From Ifrita kowaldi (lineage: Eukaryota; Chordata; Aves; Passeriformes; Cinclosomatidae): a stretch of 64,000 bases of DNA. How positions within the stretch are numbered: the stretch's first letter is position 1; every line of letters begins with the position of its first letter. A model generated the notes under the pieces. That model worked only from the letters and a program-made list of their open reading frames with translations. It was not told the DNA's origin and searched no databases. Positions 27,610 through 41,100 of this stretch are shown piece after piece. Made by a program: the position numbers and the translations under genes. The DNA lies in assembly GCA_013398055.1 (NCBI GenBank), contig VZRS01002633.1:62001-126000 (forward strand), written 5' to 3'.

Positions 27610-29086
27610 ATTTGGTGGTGTGTCAGAGCATGTGAGTGTGCAATCTGTGATCACATCAGTCTCATTTAATCCAACCTAATACTTGGTATACTGAGTTGCC
27701 CAGTTATCTGGCAGTTTGAGTGTGACCAACATCTGCACTATTGATTTTAATGTAGCTTGTTCTCAGAAATGTGAATGTCCTGTTCATTGTTTACAGTGGG
27801 TTCCTTTGAAAAAGTTGCAGATTAATGTACTTTTTTATTGTAAGAATCTTACTAACAGGAATAACATCCAAATGCACAGTTTGTTTGAGAATCAGTAATG
27901 TCATTCTCCACGGTGTCCTCAGGCAATGAAATGACATTTTGAAATATTAGATTTTAAAATGTATGAAAGACCCTGTACCCAAAGTATTGCAGGAAATCAT
28001 AAACATTGTTTATTAATGCCTTGATTCCAGACTCTGTGAAACTATTTTATGGAATTTACAGCTGCAGTTTTCTTGCAGAACATCATGATATATTAAAAAG
28101 TCTATGGAAATAGACGGGCTCTGTGTGAACCTTCAAAACAAAACCAAACAGATTGGGAGTCTGAGTTTGGCTGGATAGCACATCAGTCATCTTGTGGGAG
28201 TCATGGTTTAACAGTAGATGTGGGATAGTCTCTTAGAATTTAAGTCAAATGTATTTTAAATGGGATTTATTTATTTGTTTGCAGTTTCACTAGGAAAGGC
28301 AGCATTTACAGAAGACACCTCTGAAATTGTGGTTTTCATTCTGAATTTTGTCCTGTGTCTGTGAGAGTTGGTTGGAGGGAGGAGAATGACACCTTCTGAA
28401 TGTTTTTAGTCTTATGCTCTTTTGCAGTATGGTATTCACACAAACCACTGGAGAGGGCACTTTATAAATTGGCATAGAATTTCACACTCTCACAGCTAAT
28501 AGGCGAGCTGTTCCTGGTTCTCACATTTCTCCAGTCTTCCACCTATTCCATCATTTTAAAACAAAGCCAATGAGGGAATTCACTTTTTTTCTTATGCTTT
28601 GAGTTAAAATACATACATTTGAACAACATGGGTTTCCTCAGTTCAGCAAGGTGAGCTCTACTTCTCAAACTCTGTTTCCATGGGGTGGCTTTACTCTGCC
28701 TTTCATAGCTGCATTCCCCCTTGGCCTGCAGGGCCATGAACCCTTGTGCTGCAATGTGCACTGAACTTTGCCATTTTAAGTGGCTTCAGAGAATGCCTCC
28801 GTCCTCAGCGCTTGTGTTTGTGCCTTCTCACCATGACAGGGAGGAACTGTGACAAGCCAAGATAAACGGGCAGCCTTTCACATAGCAGTTGAACAGAAAT
28901 GAGAAGAAACAGGACATGCACTTTGGTTTGTCAGTTCTGTAGCCTTCATACGGACAGTATGAACAATGCTGATTTTCCTCTCTACTGCATATGGACTATT
29001 TTGAACTCAAGGAGATGTGTTCATATTTACAAGGACACTTCTTGTGGTATAGAGAACATTTACATAGAGCTGGATGCAGTTGTTTT

Positions 29087-29153
29087 CTCACTCACTTCCG
29101 TGATGATTATCTCACTCACTTCTGTGTCATGATTATCTCACTCACTTCTGTGA
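29087..29153. repeat. Minisatellite, about 3 copies of a 24-26 base unit
   Basis: ctcactcacttccgtg, then ctcactcacttctgtg twice, joined by (tc)atgattat spacers. Units start at 29087, 29111 and 29137 and are 24, 26 and at least 17 bases long. The short indel between units and the C/T difference in the first show it is not very recent. Confidence 0.88.
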
Positions 29154-32100
29154 CAGATCCTTGACATAAAAACTTGGTTCAGGCTTGTACAGCTCCAGTG
29201 AAGATTAATGCATCTTCTCCTCCAGTTTGAGAAAACTTTCACCATTTGTATTTCTCGGATTAGGATTAACATCAGTGAATGCAGATACATCCACTCCTGG
29301 AAAACAGTGAAAATACTGAGTGCAGTCCTCAGAAGAAATCCTTTCTCCTCTCATTTTATTAGTCTCTGAATAAAAGTTAGATTCTAAAGCAGACCTCAAT
29401 ATAAATGAACTTAGGCTGTATTAGAAGCAGGTTTTAGATTTTGTGTAAATCTAAGAATGTTGGAGGTTGCTGGCTGGACTGCTTAACAAACAAGTTTTCC
29501 CATGGCTTTGATGCAATTGCTCATAAATTGAAATTGGAGCCCACTGTCTGCTGACCAGTATGGATGCACAGTTCAGGGCTGCACAGTGGAAATTTGTTGG
29601 GGCCATGATGTTCCCTCCTTTCACTTTTACCTTCTTCTGTCCCTTGATGGCATTCAGTTCTGAAACTCCCATTTAATTTGGAATATTGCTTGCGTGCACT
29701 GTGTAATTATGGATTCCATACTCCATGGCCTGACACTCATTATTCTGCATACACTGTCCTTTGTCAAAAGGGCAAGAAGGGACACATGCTCAATATAGAT
29801 GAAGCTGTCTGTATGAAAGGATCTTCCAAGTCTGTCTCTGCTCTGGGGAAGGATGAGGCCATTGGATAGTCACAACCAAATTTTGACTAAGTTGAAATGT
29901 TCACTTGCTGCATGTTCCCCATATGCCAGTGAACAAATATCAGCATAATCAAGCACAAAAGAAAAGCCCCAATTCTCAGATGAAAGAGTGAAGGCAGATT
30001 TGCATCTATCACCCACATAAGCATATCATTACGGAGTTTGATCCTTATCTCTGAGATACTTTGGGATGTGCACAAAAGCTTCCTCAAACCATTACACTGT
30101 GAGCCCTGTGCGGATGTTAAGGACTCCTCTGCAGGGACTGTGTAAATCCACACAGGGACTGTGCAGTGCTCATTTTACAGCATGGGGAGAGGGGAGTGAC
30201 AGGTTTTATTTAATTTTACAGTATGTAAAAGGCAAGGCTCCCATGTGATGCACTTCCACTCAGGAGACTTTAGTTTTTGCCTCAGAATCTGTGTTTCTTA
30301 AAGCAAAACAGCAGTCCATGACTGTGTCACATAAACAAATGCAGGTATTAGAATTGTTCCCCACTTTGCTGTGGGAGTTTTTTTTCCCCTGCTGTTTGTG
30401 TGACTTTTCTTTCTCCGTGGAAATCCCATTTAGCTTAAACTTGTGGTGTTTTTTTCTCAAAGTATAACCTCAAGCTAAACATTTTTGCTTATGTTGCTGT
30501 TTTTTACAATGGTTTAAGCTGAAGTTAACCTTCCCATTAGCATTTTAATGGAAAAGGAGATTCTAGGACTTAGCAAGACATTTTGTCTGCTTTCAAATGG
30601 CAACATGGTAAAGGTATGAAATGCTGTTTTCCATTGTTTGCAAATACTTTCTTTTCCTACTGCAAGACTCTTCTTCCTTTATTGATATAAATAAGAATAG
30701 CATTTGGCAGGGACATCCCAGGTCATCTGTTACAGTCATTTTCTTTATAACAACATCAAATACTCGACTTTATAAGGTAGTCGGTCCTGTTTTAAATGAA
30801 ATTGAGGGGGTTTTGCTCATGCTTTCTAAGCCTATTCCGAATGTTCTCTTTACTGGCCATTAAAAAAACCTCTTCATAGCTTAAATGAATTCATGGTCAA
30901 TTATACCCATTTGTTTCAATGCCAGGCAATGTCCTTTAGCTGAAATATTGTTCTTTTAAGTGAAGATGACTTTCCAAATATGGTTCTGATGCCACTGTCC
31001 TTCCTTACAAATGTCCCCATTGTGTGACACTGTATAGGGAGCCCTTTCCTTAGTGGGAATCTGAAAGTGGGTCAGGACACTGTGTGCCTAAGTAAATAAT
31101 ATTGAATGTACTGTCAGCTTTCCAGAGGTACTGCAGGGTCTTTCTAACACCCTCCCAAAACAGTGGAGGTTAAGCCATGTGAAAATTGAAGGGCAAGCAT
31201 CAGATTTGTTGTACAGGCAAGAATTATTTATTAAAAGTTCCCAAGACAATAAAGATTATAAGGTAATGATTATAATAACAGCTTGTTCCTGCCTTGCTAG
31301 AATTTCCATTAGATGTTGATTCTATTATTAAAAATTAAATTTGTTTTATTTATGGTCCTGTTTTCTTAGGAAACACCTATTGATCAAAACAAGCCTTGCT
31401 TTATTAAAAATTCAGAGCATTATCCAGATCAGTTGTCAAGCTGGATATATTAAACCAGAAGATGCTTTAACAGTAGCAGACACAAAGTGATGTGTCCAGC
31501 AAGAGGGAAAGCTAGGCACACCTATGAAGTGTACCCCAAAGACCTGAAGCACCTCCAGGGCTGCAGGGGTGAGAGCACGTTGTGGTGCTGTAACAGTGGA
31601 GCCACAGTGGTTCCTTAGTACAAGGCCAGGGCAGTCGTTGGCAGGATAAGGCTGGTGATAATAGCCTGTTGAAAGGGCTTAATATTGAAAAAATTTAATC
31701 TCTGTACCGGTAAAAGTGCCGGGAAGGTGCTTTTCTGAGGGTGTGTGTGGTGCTTTCACATTGAAGGGCTTGCTGACTGTGACTCAAAAAGAGAAATCAG
31801 AAGCAAGAAAGTACCAGGTGAAGCCAGACAGGTGCATACAAGACACAGTGTCCATGTGGTGGGGATGGTGCTGTCTCTGTCCCCTGGCCTCTCCTGGCTG
31901 GAGAGGGAGGACAAGCATCAGCACATGCCAGCCCTGAACTCTAGCAACGAGTGGCATCTGCAACATGCACTTACGTGGGAAAAATAGGAGGGGGGTTGGC
32001 TTTTTCCTATGCTGGCTGGAAGACCAGCTGATAGAAAGCTACATTTTTCTTGTAAATTGGTTGAATAATGGTGTGTTTAGGGAGAATGTTGGATCTCGCA

Positions 32101-33175
32101 CACAGGTATCTGATTAGGCTGTGTTAAAAACCAGAAACCTCCATCTGCTGTGCGAGAGCAGTTCAGTGTAAGTGTCAGAACAGCAGGTCATCGGAGCTTG
32201 TGTGACATACCTGTGCCAAGAGTTATTTATATTCTTTTATTGAGAGCAAGGTCTACAAAGCTGCTGACCTGAAGAATCAGAAATTCAAGTACAGAAGGAT
32301 TTCCAACCAAAAGATGAATATTGGATCAGTAAATTAAATTTAGTTATAAGAGGATAAACATACATTGTCAGGAACTCCACTGTTCCTATTCCCACTGGTT
32401 TGGGGTGTTGAGGGTTGGTGATGTTGCATTACATTAATATAAAAGATTTCTGTGAGGCTGGGTGACTGTACCTGAGATTATCCACTCTGCCAGAGGAGAA
32501 AGCAGCTGTTAATGTAATGTATTTTCTGGTTTGGATCAACTATTTTGTTTGGACAGACAGAGTGCAGATTTTCCAAATTGCTTTTCCATCCTGTTAAGCG
32601 AAGAATCGTGAAGAGAATAAAAACACAAAGACCATGCATTAAGTCTTGAGATCACTCTTGCTGCAGAGTTAAACGGTTTGAGTTTAATAATAATAATTAT
32701 GATTATGACCATAATCACTTACTATTATAATTTAAAGTTATTTCATATTTAATATTAATGAAAGTAATTTCAAAAAATTGTGCTATCTTTACCCAGTTTG
32801 TATACATTTTGTCCAGTTTTAAAAATTATTCATTTTAAGAAGTATTTACAGGTTGTTGGGGTTTATATATGTTCTGTTCAAGGATTGTAACCACAGGCAG
32901 GTACCCCAAATTCCCACATATAAAACTGTCATTTTCATTTGAAATAGCTCAAAAGTATAATTTAAACTATTCAATTCCTCCCAAGTTCATCTCACTTGGG
33001 GTCAAAATTTTGACAGCAAGGCTGTCAATTGTGTCTTAAATTATACTTGTTTGATCTGTCTGCATTCAGGAAGCAAAATTAGAGGCATATAGCATGATTT
33101 AATTGTGGATCATGTATGCAAGAGGAATGTTGTTCGTATGCAAGTGCAAAGTAACTGGTGTTTGCCAGCTGCTGC

Positions 33176-33216
33176 TCTGCTCTGCTCTGCTCTGCTCTGC
33201 TCTGCTCTGCTCTGCT
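33176..33216. repeat. Pentanucleotide microsatellite (TCTGC)8
   Basis: Eight perfect uninterrupted copies of TCTGC followed by one extra T, immediately after a gctgc. On the other strand the unit reads GCAGA. The perfect array suggests an actively varying locus. Confidence 0.97.
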
Positions 33217-35159
33217 AACAGACTGTTGACTTTGCGTATATGTAATGATTTTTTCAAAGAATCAGTGATCATTGAGGCAGCAATAATTGGCACTGGGGAA
33301 ACCTCTTAGCAAGTCTTCCCTAGCAGTTAGTGATGTGTTGATTTCACTGGCTTTTGAATAGCTGGAAAGTGTGCTAATTTTCAGTTGTGTAGTAGCACTT
33401 AATTAAAAATGCTATAGAGACTTGGAGGGATGGGCTCAGCATTGGGCGAGATCCTGGTAAGTGAGCAGTGTGTACTGATGAGTCTGAGGATGAAGTACAG
33501 TCTCAGACTAACTGAGCAGTGGATCAATAGAAGTGTGTGTCCAGCCCAGCAAGGTCTTTCCAGAACAGAGAACTGATTTATGCTCATGCTAAACATCAAA
33601 CATATGCAGTGGCTGCAGGTCTTAGAGCTAAGGATCAACCAAAGAATAAGTTTAGGGTTTGGATAGGATCAGGACAGAGAGAAAACCTGATTTGTAGCTG
33701 TAATTTCATTGGAGCAGGTACCAGAGTGGAGCAACCTTGTGCATGGTATTCAGGAGCGGAACTAAGCAGAAACAGGAAGTGCTCCTCTTCATTTTATTTT
33801 CAAAACACTATTGCAGTTGTCCTTACTGCTGCTTTCCTGGCCATAACTTTAACACAGAGTAGAGTAGAAGCTCACAACTTTACCTTAGATGTTGGTATAA
33901 AACAGGTTGTGTATGTGGATGACTGAACAGGTTAATTAAAAAGAAAAAGGCAATAGTTAAGGCTCTAGCTGCTGCAGCTCTGCAAGAAGCTTTCAGAACT
34001 TTAAATTAGTTTAAATTAGGAAGTTTTATGTGCCTGAATCTGAAACTTGAGAATGTAAGAGTCATTGCAGTCAATTCAGTTGCTTAATGAAATAACAAAA
34101 ACATCATATGAAATTATGCAAAACCAGGGGAATTTCAATATCCTGAAATCCTACACACAGATTAATCAAATTAATGGCAAGGTATAAAAGGACACATTTG
34201 GGAGATTATGAAGAAAGTCAGCTGTACAGAGTTTTAAGAGCCTTGGAAAGGAAAGATGAGTCATTTCTTAATGCTGTATGGTAATTTTTTCAGTATAGTA
34301 GTTAAATACAATATTTTGGAGGAAAAAAGTAATTTTTTTTTTTTAATGAAACTTCCTCAGCCCATTTGTTTTAGCTTGAAGGAAGTTAAATATGCTTCAA
34401 AGATATTGTCTTAATTTTCTGAAGAAAAACACATAAGTATGTTTTATATAGCAAAAATGCCAGACCAACTGGTTTCTATTTGTGAAGATATTAGTCTTCC
34501 TTTTTGTTTTATTTTGGGTGTTTTTTATTATTATTATCTAAAACTGTATTTGACATTAATTTACAAACAGTTTCAGGCAAAAAATAACACATTTCTTTTT
34601 CTTTTTCATAAACCATTTATCTGAAAAAATTAATGGGGCTCCTATCTTGAATATTTGAGAACTGCTCAGTGTTCAAACCATGTGAAAATATAATTGGAGT
34701 ATCCTAGTTTCTGCTTCTTCTCACTGTCATATTTTAAATAGAATAAACAATATGTCAAAGTGAAAATGAAATAATTATAACCTGAGAGGGATGACATTTT
34801 GGAAAAGATGTAATCTACCCAAAACTTATAATAAAAGTTATGAATTAAGAAAATGTGCTTATCAAGAGTATCAGCAAAAAAGAACATGAATAATCAGATA
34901 CCTTACTGCCAAACTACTGCCCCCAAAATTTAGGAAGCTGGAATTCAGGTGCCAGGTTTACTCTCCTCAGGGACAGGCTGCTGTGCCAGCACTTAGACTG
35001 CAGAAAGTCAGAAGACTAAAACCATGAAGGATCAAGATAGATGCCAGCATGACGATAATCAGCCCAAAGCTTCTGCTTGCCCTGAGTGTGCTCACGTGAG
35101 ACTGCAGCATCATCTCTCAAAGAAAACATCCCCAAATTAAATTTACTTCACTAGAGGGA

Positions 35160-35187
35160 CTCAGATTGGAAAGTTTCCCAATCTGAG
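35160..35187. repeat. Tight inverted repeat (hairpin)
   Basis: ctcagattgg at 35160-35169 pairs perfectly with ccaatctgag at 35178-35187. The inner aaa and ttt can extend the stem, with one bulged C, leaving almost no loop. It is too short for a typical microRNA precursor and no terminator context applies. Confidence 0.8.
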
Positions 35188-38149
35188 GGGTGTTGCCTGC
35201 TTTTAAGACCATTCTTCCCATTCAGCAGTCCAAAACACATCAATTAAGATGAGACCAGGCCTTTACGTGGGGTCTGAGTAAAGCACTGCTTCACTTGGGG
35301 TAGAGAGCTTGCTCCCATCAGAGCACCTTGTCACAGCCCACATCTCATGTCTCTGTTCCCTGTACTAAGTCCCTCAAGGAAGTGCACCATCCCCACATCC
35401 ATATGCCCATGGCTTGTACTTGTACTGTATATGCCTCTCCTCTTCCCAACTAGGATCCCTCATTCTTTTTTCCCAAAGCAGACATTTCAGTCTGTGATAT
35501 TGGTGAATCGTCGTCCTAAGAGGCACAGGGAAATGGAAGGGAGCAGGAAGAGGGCTTGTGCCATTAGAGGGATGGAAGGAGCACACTCTGTGGTGCTGTT
35601 TCCTCTCACCATAGTGCAAATCTACAGATTTTGAGCATTCCCTGGTGGATGCCACTTGTTCCAATCCAGATTTTTCAAATATGTTGACAGAGCAGACGTG
35701 AGCACCAGGGAGAAACTTGTGCTTCTCTGAAAACATTTCGTCAAAGCCTGTTCGTTGTGACTAACAGCGATCAGTGTACAAAAGAGGCATCTCTTGAGTT
35801 AAGATGATAATGAAAGAAAAGAGAGAGAATAAGTAAATTCCCTCAGATACAGCCAAAGCTCCTTTCAAGCCAGTTTGCCTGTCCTGGCAGGCTCAGCTCA
35901 GTCACAGCAAAGAGTATCTGCTTCAGCCACAGTGTCAAGGTGAGCACAGAGACTCCTGATCCTGAGCTGCTGCTTCTCTCATGGCTCACATCACACATCG
36001 GTTAAGTCAAGTTCTTTAACCTAAAAAAATATGGCTGCAAAATAATCCTTGTTGGTTCATTTCCATTCCAAGTAAGCCTAAATACTCTTCCTAAGTCCTC
36101 ACAGGGCTGTGGGTGTTGTGCTGCTAGGAGCTTGGCTCTCAGGTAGAGCTCCCATTGCCTCAGAGGTGGTTCACTTATTATTAAAGGAAATATCAGACTG
36201 CCAAAGGTGGAGAGATAGTGTTTTGGGATAGGCATGTTTTTAAAATCTGGGAGGAAAATACTGGGGAGGAAGATGGGGGGAGAAAATACTCTGTTAGATA
36301 TCTGTGTATTGAAAGTGACAACACCTAATACTACCAGCAGGAAAATCTATCATGTGTTAAATTAATGTACTGTATTTTGGGACGCTTTTAAACAGCAATT
36401 TGGTTTTCTTGGTGAAGCTTTGCATTGAGAAGTAATAAAGAAAATTCTAGTGTAAAATATGCTACCTTCAACATTCATAAAACACGCTCTACTTTAAAGG
36501 ACCCAATCCTGTTCATATCCACAGAAATGGAAGCTTTGCCATTGACTTCTGTGGAAGCAAGGTCAGCTACAAAATGATCAATTAAATAGGATTCCAAGAA
36601 TGATTTATTGTCCTCATGATATTCATTTTCACCCCATTAGCGTTTCTTTTCGTTAGTGTGACCTTCAGTCTTGCATAGTGAAATGCTTGTTGCTCCAAAC
36701 CATGACCTAACACAATGCAAATACAACTGATAAGGCAATGATCTGAGTCAACCAAGACAGTGCCCATGGGCAGGAGCTTCTCGTACAGTATACTGGACTT
36801 CTGGCCTACACCTTGTAATGATTTTGGACATCCTGCCAGTATAAAATCTGTGTAATTCTAATAAATCAGTGAATGTGTAGGTTTGAACACCTGCCTACCC
36901 ATGGAATGAATTCCTTGTTTTGATTTTCTTGTGAGCATGGCTTTTGCTTAATGTATGAAATTGTCTTTATCTCAACCCATGAGTTTTCTTACTTTTACTC
37001 CTCTGATCCTCTCCCCAGTCCCAACATAGGAGGAGTAAACAAGTGGCTGTGTGGGTGTGAGCTGCCAGCTGGAGTTAAACTATGACACTAAATTACAGCA
37101 TCCAGACAAATATTTTCTTGAGGGGTGAAATTAATGTTAGTTTTATTTTTCGGATAAAAATATCAACCTTGGATCTATCAAATGGAAAACAAGCAAAGGA
37201 CTAATCCCAGTGGAACAGGAATTCAGTTACGAACTACCTATATCACAGACCTGGGAAATCTTGACTTGCAGTTTCCATTGAAATATAGAGATGTTTGATG
37301 TAGTGACAGATGACACACTATACTGTATGTTCTTTTTCTATTGCTGTTGGAATTGTATATTTAGTGAATTAGTCGTGACTGATGATAGTGTTTTAAGGAC
37401 TTGCTAGCTCTTCCTGGGAAAAGATGGCATATTTTAGCTATATTAATGGTTTTAGACTTAGGGATAGCAACATATATTTTTTAATCTTTCAGCAGTGAAG
37501 CCACAATTCATACAAATGGATTCACTCTGTCTTTAGCTCAAGCAACTCTGACAAAAGATGTCATTTGAAGTAATGTTTCTCATCATTCATAGATGCAAAA
37601 GCTTAAGGCTTCATTGCTTTGATATGAAATTGTGTTGCAGTTTCCTGCTTCTTTTAATATCAGTATATGGTGTTAATGATACTTCAACTGTTTTAAGCAG
37701 CTCCAGATTAGACTAAGAGAACAGAAAGGTGCTTATTTGCCAATAGAAAGATAGATACTAACTTGGGAGTATGTAGAAGGAGAAAAGCAGCATTCCACCA
37801 ACAACTCAGAATTCCCTAAATGTCAGCTCTGGAGCAGTTAAAAAGTAATGCTACAATGTGTTCAGCCAAAATTGCCAATTTACGGCCCAGTACGATATAT
37901 TAGATCCCTTTACAGCACCTTGGTAAGGAAGCACATCATTGCAGAATAATACCAAGGGCTGGGAGAGGTCTCTGACTTGCTCCGGTGTATTTGCTAAAGT
38001 GCAGCCCAATCCTGCAGTTGCAGTTGAATGCTCCCTGTGGTTGTGATATCAGTAATGCATGTATGGGGACCCATCTCGGGATGGGTAACAGACAGCTAAA
38101 GCTTGGTACAAAATGTAGTCTTTAGACACAATCTGAGAGTAATAACAGA

Positions 38150-38172
38150 TTAGGGCAGACATTCTGCCCTAA
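38150..38172. repeat. Tight inverted repeat with 3-base loop
   Basis: ttagggcaga at 38150-38159 is the exact reverse complement of tctgccctaa at 38163-38172, with cat between. It is a perfect 10-bp stem. The length is well below that of a microRNA precursor. Confidence 0.85.
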
Positions 38173-41100
38173 AAGCGTGTCTAACATTACTGCTGCACTG
38201 TGCTTTTGCTTTTGTGATCCAGCCCTTTTACGACACCACAACGCTTTTACTGATTAAAAAAACCCCAACGCAACAACTCAACAAACGCCAGCCATTCCTT
38301 TCTGTATTTAATCCACTGGTTCTCTAAAAAGCATTGCTATCATATGGTTTGTAGATAAGTGGTAGATCTTTACATAGTGCCTGTATTAAAAGTGTGCTGA
38401 CACACAAAGATTTTCTTTATTTACTAATTGAAATCTGTGAGAGAAAGTGCTAGTATTTCCCATCTCTAATCCTGTATTTAGATTATCTCCATACTGCTCT
38501 GTTAAAAGACTTTGTTCTGTAATTATTATTTGAGATATTGTTCACCTCCTGAGAAACTGCCATCCTCTTTAGCTATGCGTCTCACATCTTTCAGTTTAAG
38601 CCATTGCCTTACATCGCTAGAAAAGAGACCTTAGAATTGAAGTAAAACACTTGCTGAACTAGACAATCTTTTTCCCTGTAATAAATAAAAAGGTGTTTGT
38701 TAGCTGTTGTGCATCAGAAGGAGTTGATGGAGGTGTATGTGTTGATTAGAGACAACTGACTGTGGTGGATAATGCATTTTAAAGCAGACAACAAAATGGA
38801 AAAAAAATTCAAATGGAGGTGGGTGGTAAGTAAAACAATCGCATGTGCCTAGGCAGGTTATGACACTCTGCAGCCTTCACTCTTTCCTGCACTGCCACTA
38901 CTGAATTTGTGCTCAGCCAGCCTCTCCATCCACCAGTCTTCCCGTGCTTTGGGACTGAAGTATTATAGATGACAAGAAATTTAAATTTTTTAATTGGAAG
39001 GAATTTTGTGGTGTTTTTTTCTCAGATTTTACTTTCATTTTATATTGGAACAAAACCCAAAATTCTCAAAACTCCTGTCATAAAGGCATGTCTGACAAAT
39101 GCTGTGTGACAATGCTGTTTAAAAAAGAAATAGAAGTTTCAGGGTGGCCTGACTGGAAAATTGGAGAGGGTCTTCTTTAGATGTCTTTGTTGCTTTAAAA
39201 TTGTTCCATGAGCTGGGGCAGTAACACTACATAATCATACAGAAGATAAAAAATGGCAGTCAAAATAGTATGTTGAGTTTCAATTAAATGATGTATTTTA
39301 AATGTAATGGCAGTTACTACACAGAGCAGATTGAATCATCTTGTTCTCTTGTTGAAAATGTCAAAGCAAAATCTTAAATTGCTTCAACACATGACTAACA
39401 GAAGACACTTTGAATGGGAAAATGAAGAGTCAACCAGGTTCATTACGACAAGCTGACATAATTTCATGAGGAATTTCTCAGAAATTACATTCCTGGTGCA
39501 AAACTTTAATCTGGCTGCTGGGAAAAAAGCAGCAGAAAACCTAAAAGCTGAGTAAGAAATGTTCCCCTGAGAACAGCAGAGCAATTTAGTAGCTGAGGAA
39601 AGTAGTCTCTGATTTGAGCTGCTTCACCAACACTGTCCCGGTGGCTGAGGGACAGCAGTGCTGATGTCTCTCCTGGCACTTGGTGGAGGACTTACAGGAG
39701 GACAGAAAACCCCTCTCGGGAACCTGTTTGTGTGCAAGTAGTTCAGGCAGAGGCAGGTGAAGTATCTGCATATTGGGGCAGCCCATCGCTGTCATGTCTG
39801 TGCCCCGCTCACAGGGAGCTTGTACTGCTTGTTTCTCTAAGTCTGGGGGAGCAATTTCCCATTCCTGCAATTTTGGGTGTATAAGCCTTGGCTGAGAGGA
39901 TTTGTTAGTAAAAATAGAGTTGGTTCCTCTCCTCTTTTTCCACTTGATGATTTTTGGCTCTTTCAATTTTTTTCTATTTTTCTCTTGATTTAAAGATTAT
40001 CTTCATCTTTTAATAAAGGATGGAGGAAACATACTGGAGGATTAAATCCTTATCTGCAGCCATTTGAAGTGCCTGTGGGACTGTTTAATCTCACATTTCA
40101 GAGGATTTGGAAGCTAGGCCTCTCTGCAGTTTCTGCTGCATGCCATATATATGTGCTCAAATTGACCTGTGGGACAGGTGCAATCCATCGCTTGCTCACT
40201 GACAAGTTTATTTTATACTCCTCTGATAAAAAGCTGGTGTGTTGACAACCTGCTTCACTATGCTTCACATCGATTCAAAACAAGTGAAGTCCCAAAGACC
40301 TTTTTTTTGGTCATGTCTTTGCTGTTTTCCATTGCTGGAGATCTTCGAACTGTTTCACTGGGAAGTTCATTTGTTCCTGTCACCTGTGCTGGATGTCACT
40401 CACTGGGCTTGTTAATGCCCAGAGATGCACCAGTGGGCACTGGAATGCAAATCCTTGGACTTTTTAATGAATGGATCTTTGTGCAGCCTTTAATCACATT
40501 CCTCTTGGAGGTTTGCCTGCAATTCTTTGCATCCCCACTGACCAGTAAATATTTTCAAGTAATGTGGTAGTCTTAAAATATCAAATTTACTGTTGAATAC
40601 CTGCCTTCTGCAAACCTGATGCAGTGCTTTGCACATGTTTGTGTATTTTTGTGAAAAAGAAATTGCATTCTTGGATCAGAGACACTTCCCTGTATTTGAT
40701 AGTAGCTGATACCGAAATGTTCAGGTCCCAGGCTGATCACCAGGGGTTATTCTGCTTCCCATCATCTGCTAGAAACTCTGATGTAAGTGGTAAAAAGCAG
40801 CAGAACCAACTCTGAAAATGGGTCGTCCCACCAGAGATTTCTATGGATGCTACTTTTTTGTTCATTCTTTTAAATGCTTTGCCTCAAGTAAGAAGACAAA
40901 TTTCCTGGGATAACTCTCTCCTTCATTTCTTAAAGCATTGTCTTTCATCAGAAGATTTACATTTACTTGATCTTTGTTCATGAGTCAGGATAAACAATAG
41001 CAAGTGTATCTATGATTTCCTTATGTGCCCATATTATGCCTGCTTTTATTAATTCTCCTGCTCATCCAACCAATAATGATGTGATTCGCCCCAATTTTTT

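Noticed and set aside
33537..33926. Open frame ending in YVDD, suggestive of a reverse transcriptase active site
   Set aside because: None of the conserved reverse transcriptase residues expected upstream of YVDD are present, a stop follows immediately, and neighbouring frames show no pol-like sequence. Four residues by chance are not evidence.
39586..39966. 126-codon open frame on the minus strand
   Set aside because: No recognisable domain and no splice or promoter context. The length is within chance for the window.
40169..40570. 133-codon open frame with hydrophobic stretches (+)
   Set aside because: It starts at GTG. The hydrophobicity follows from T-rich sequence, and no promoter, splice sites or family similarity are seen.
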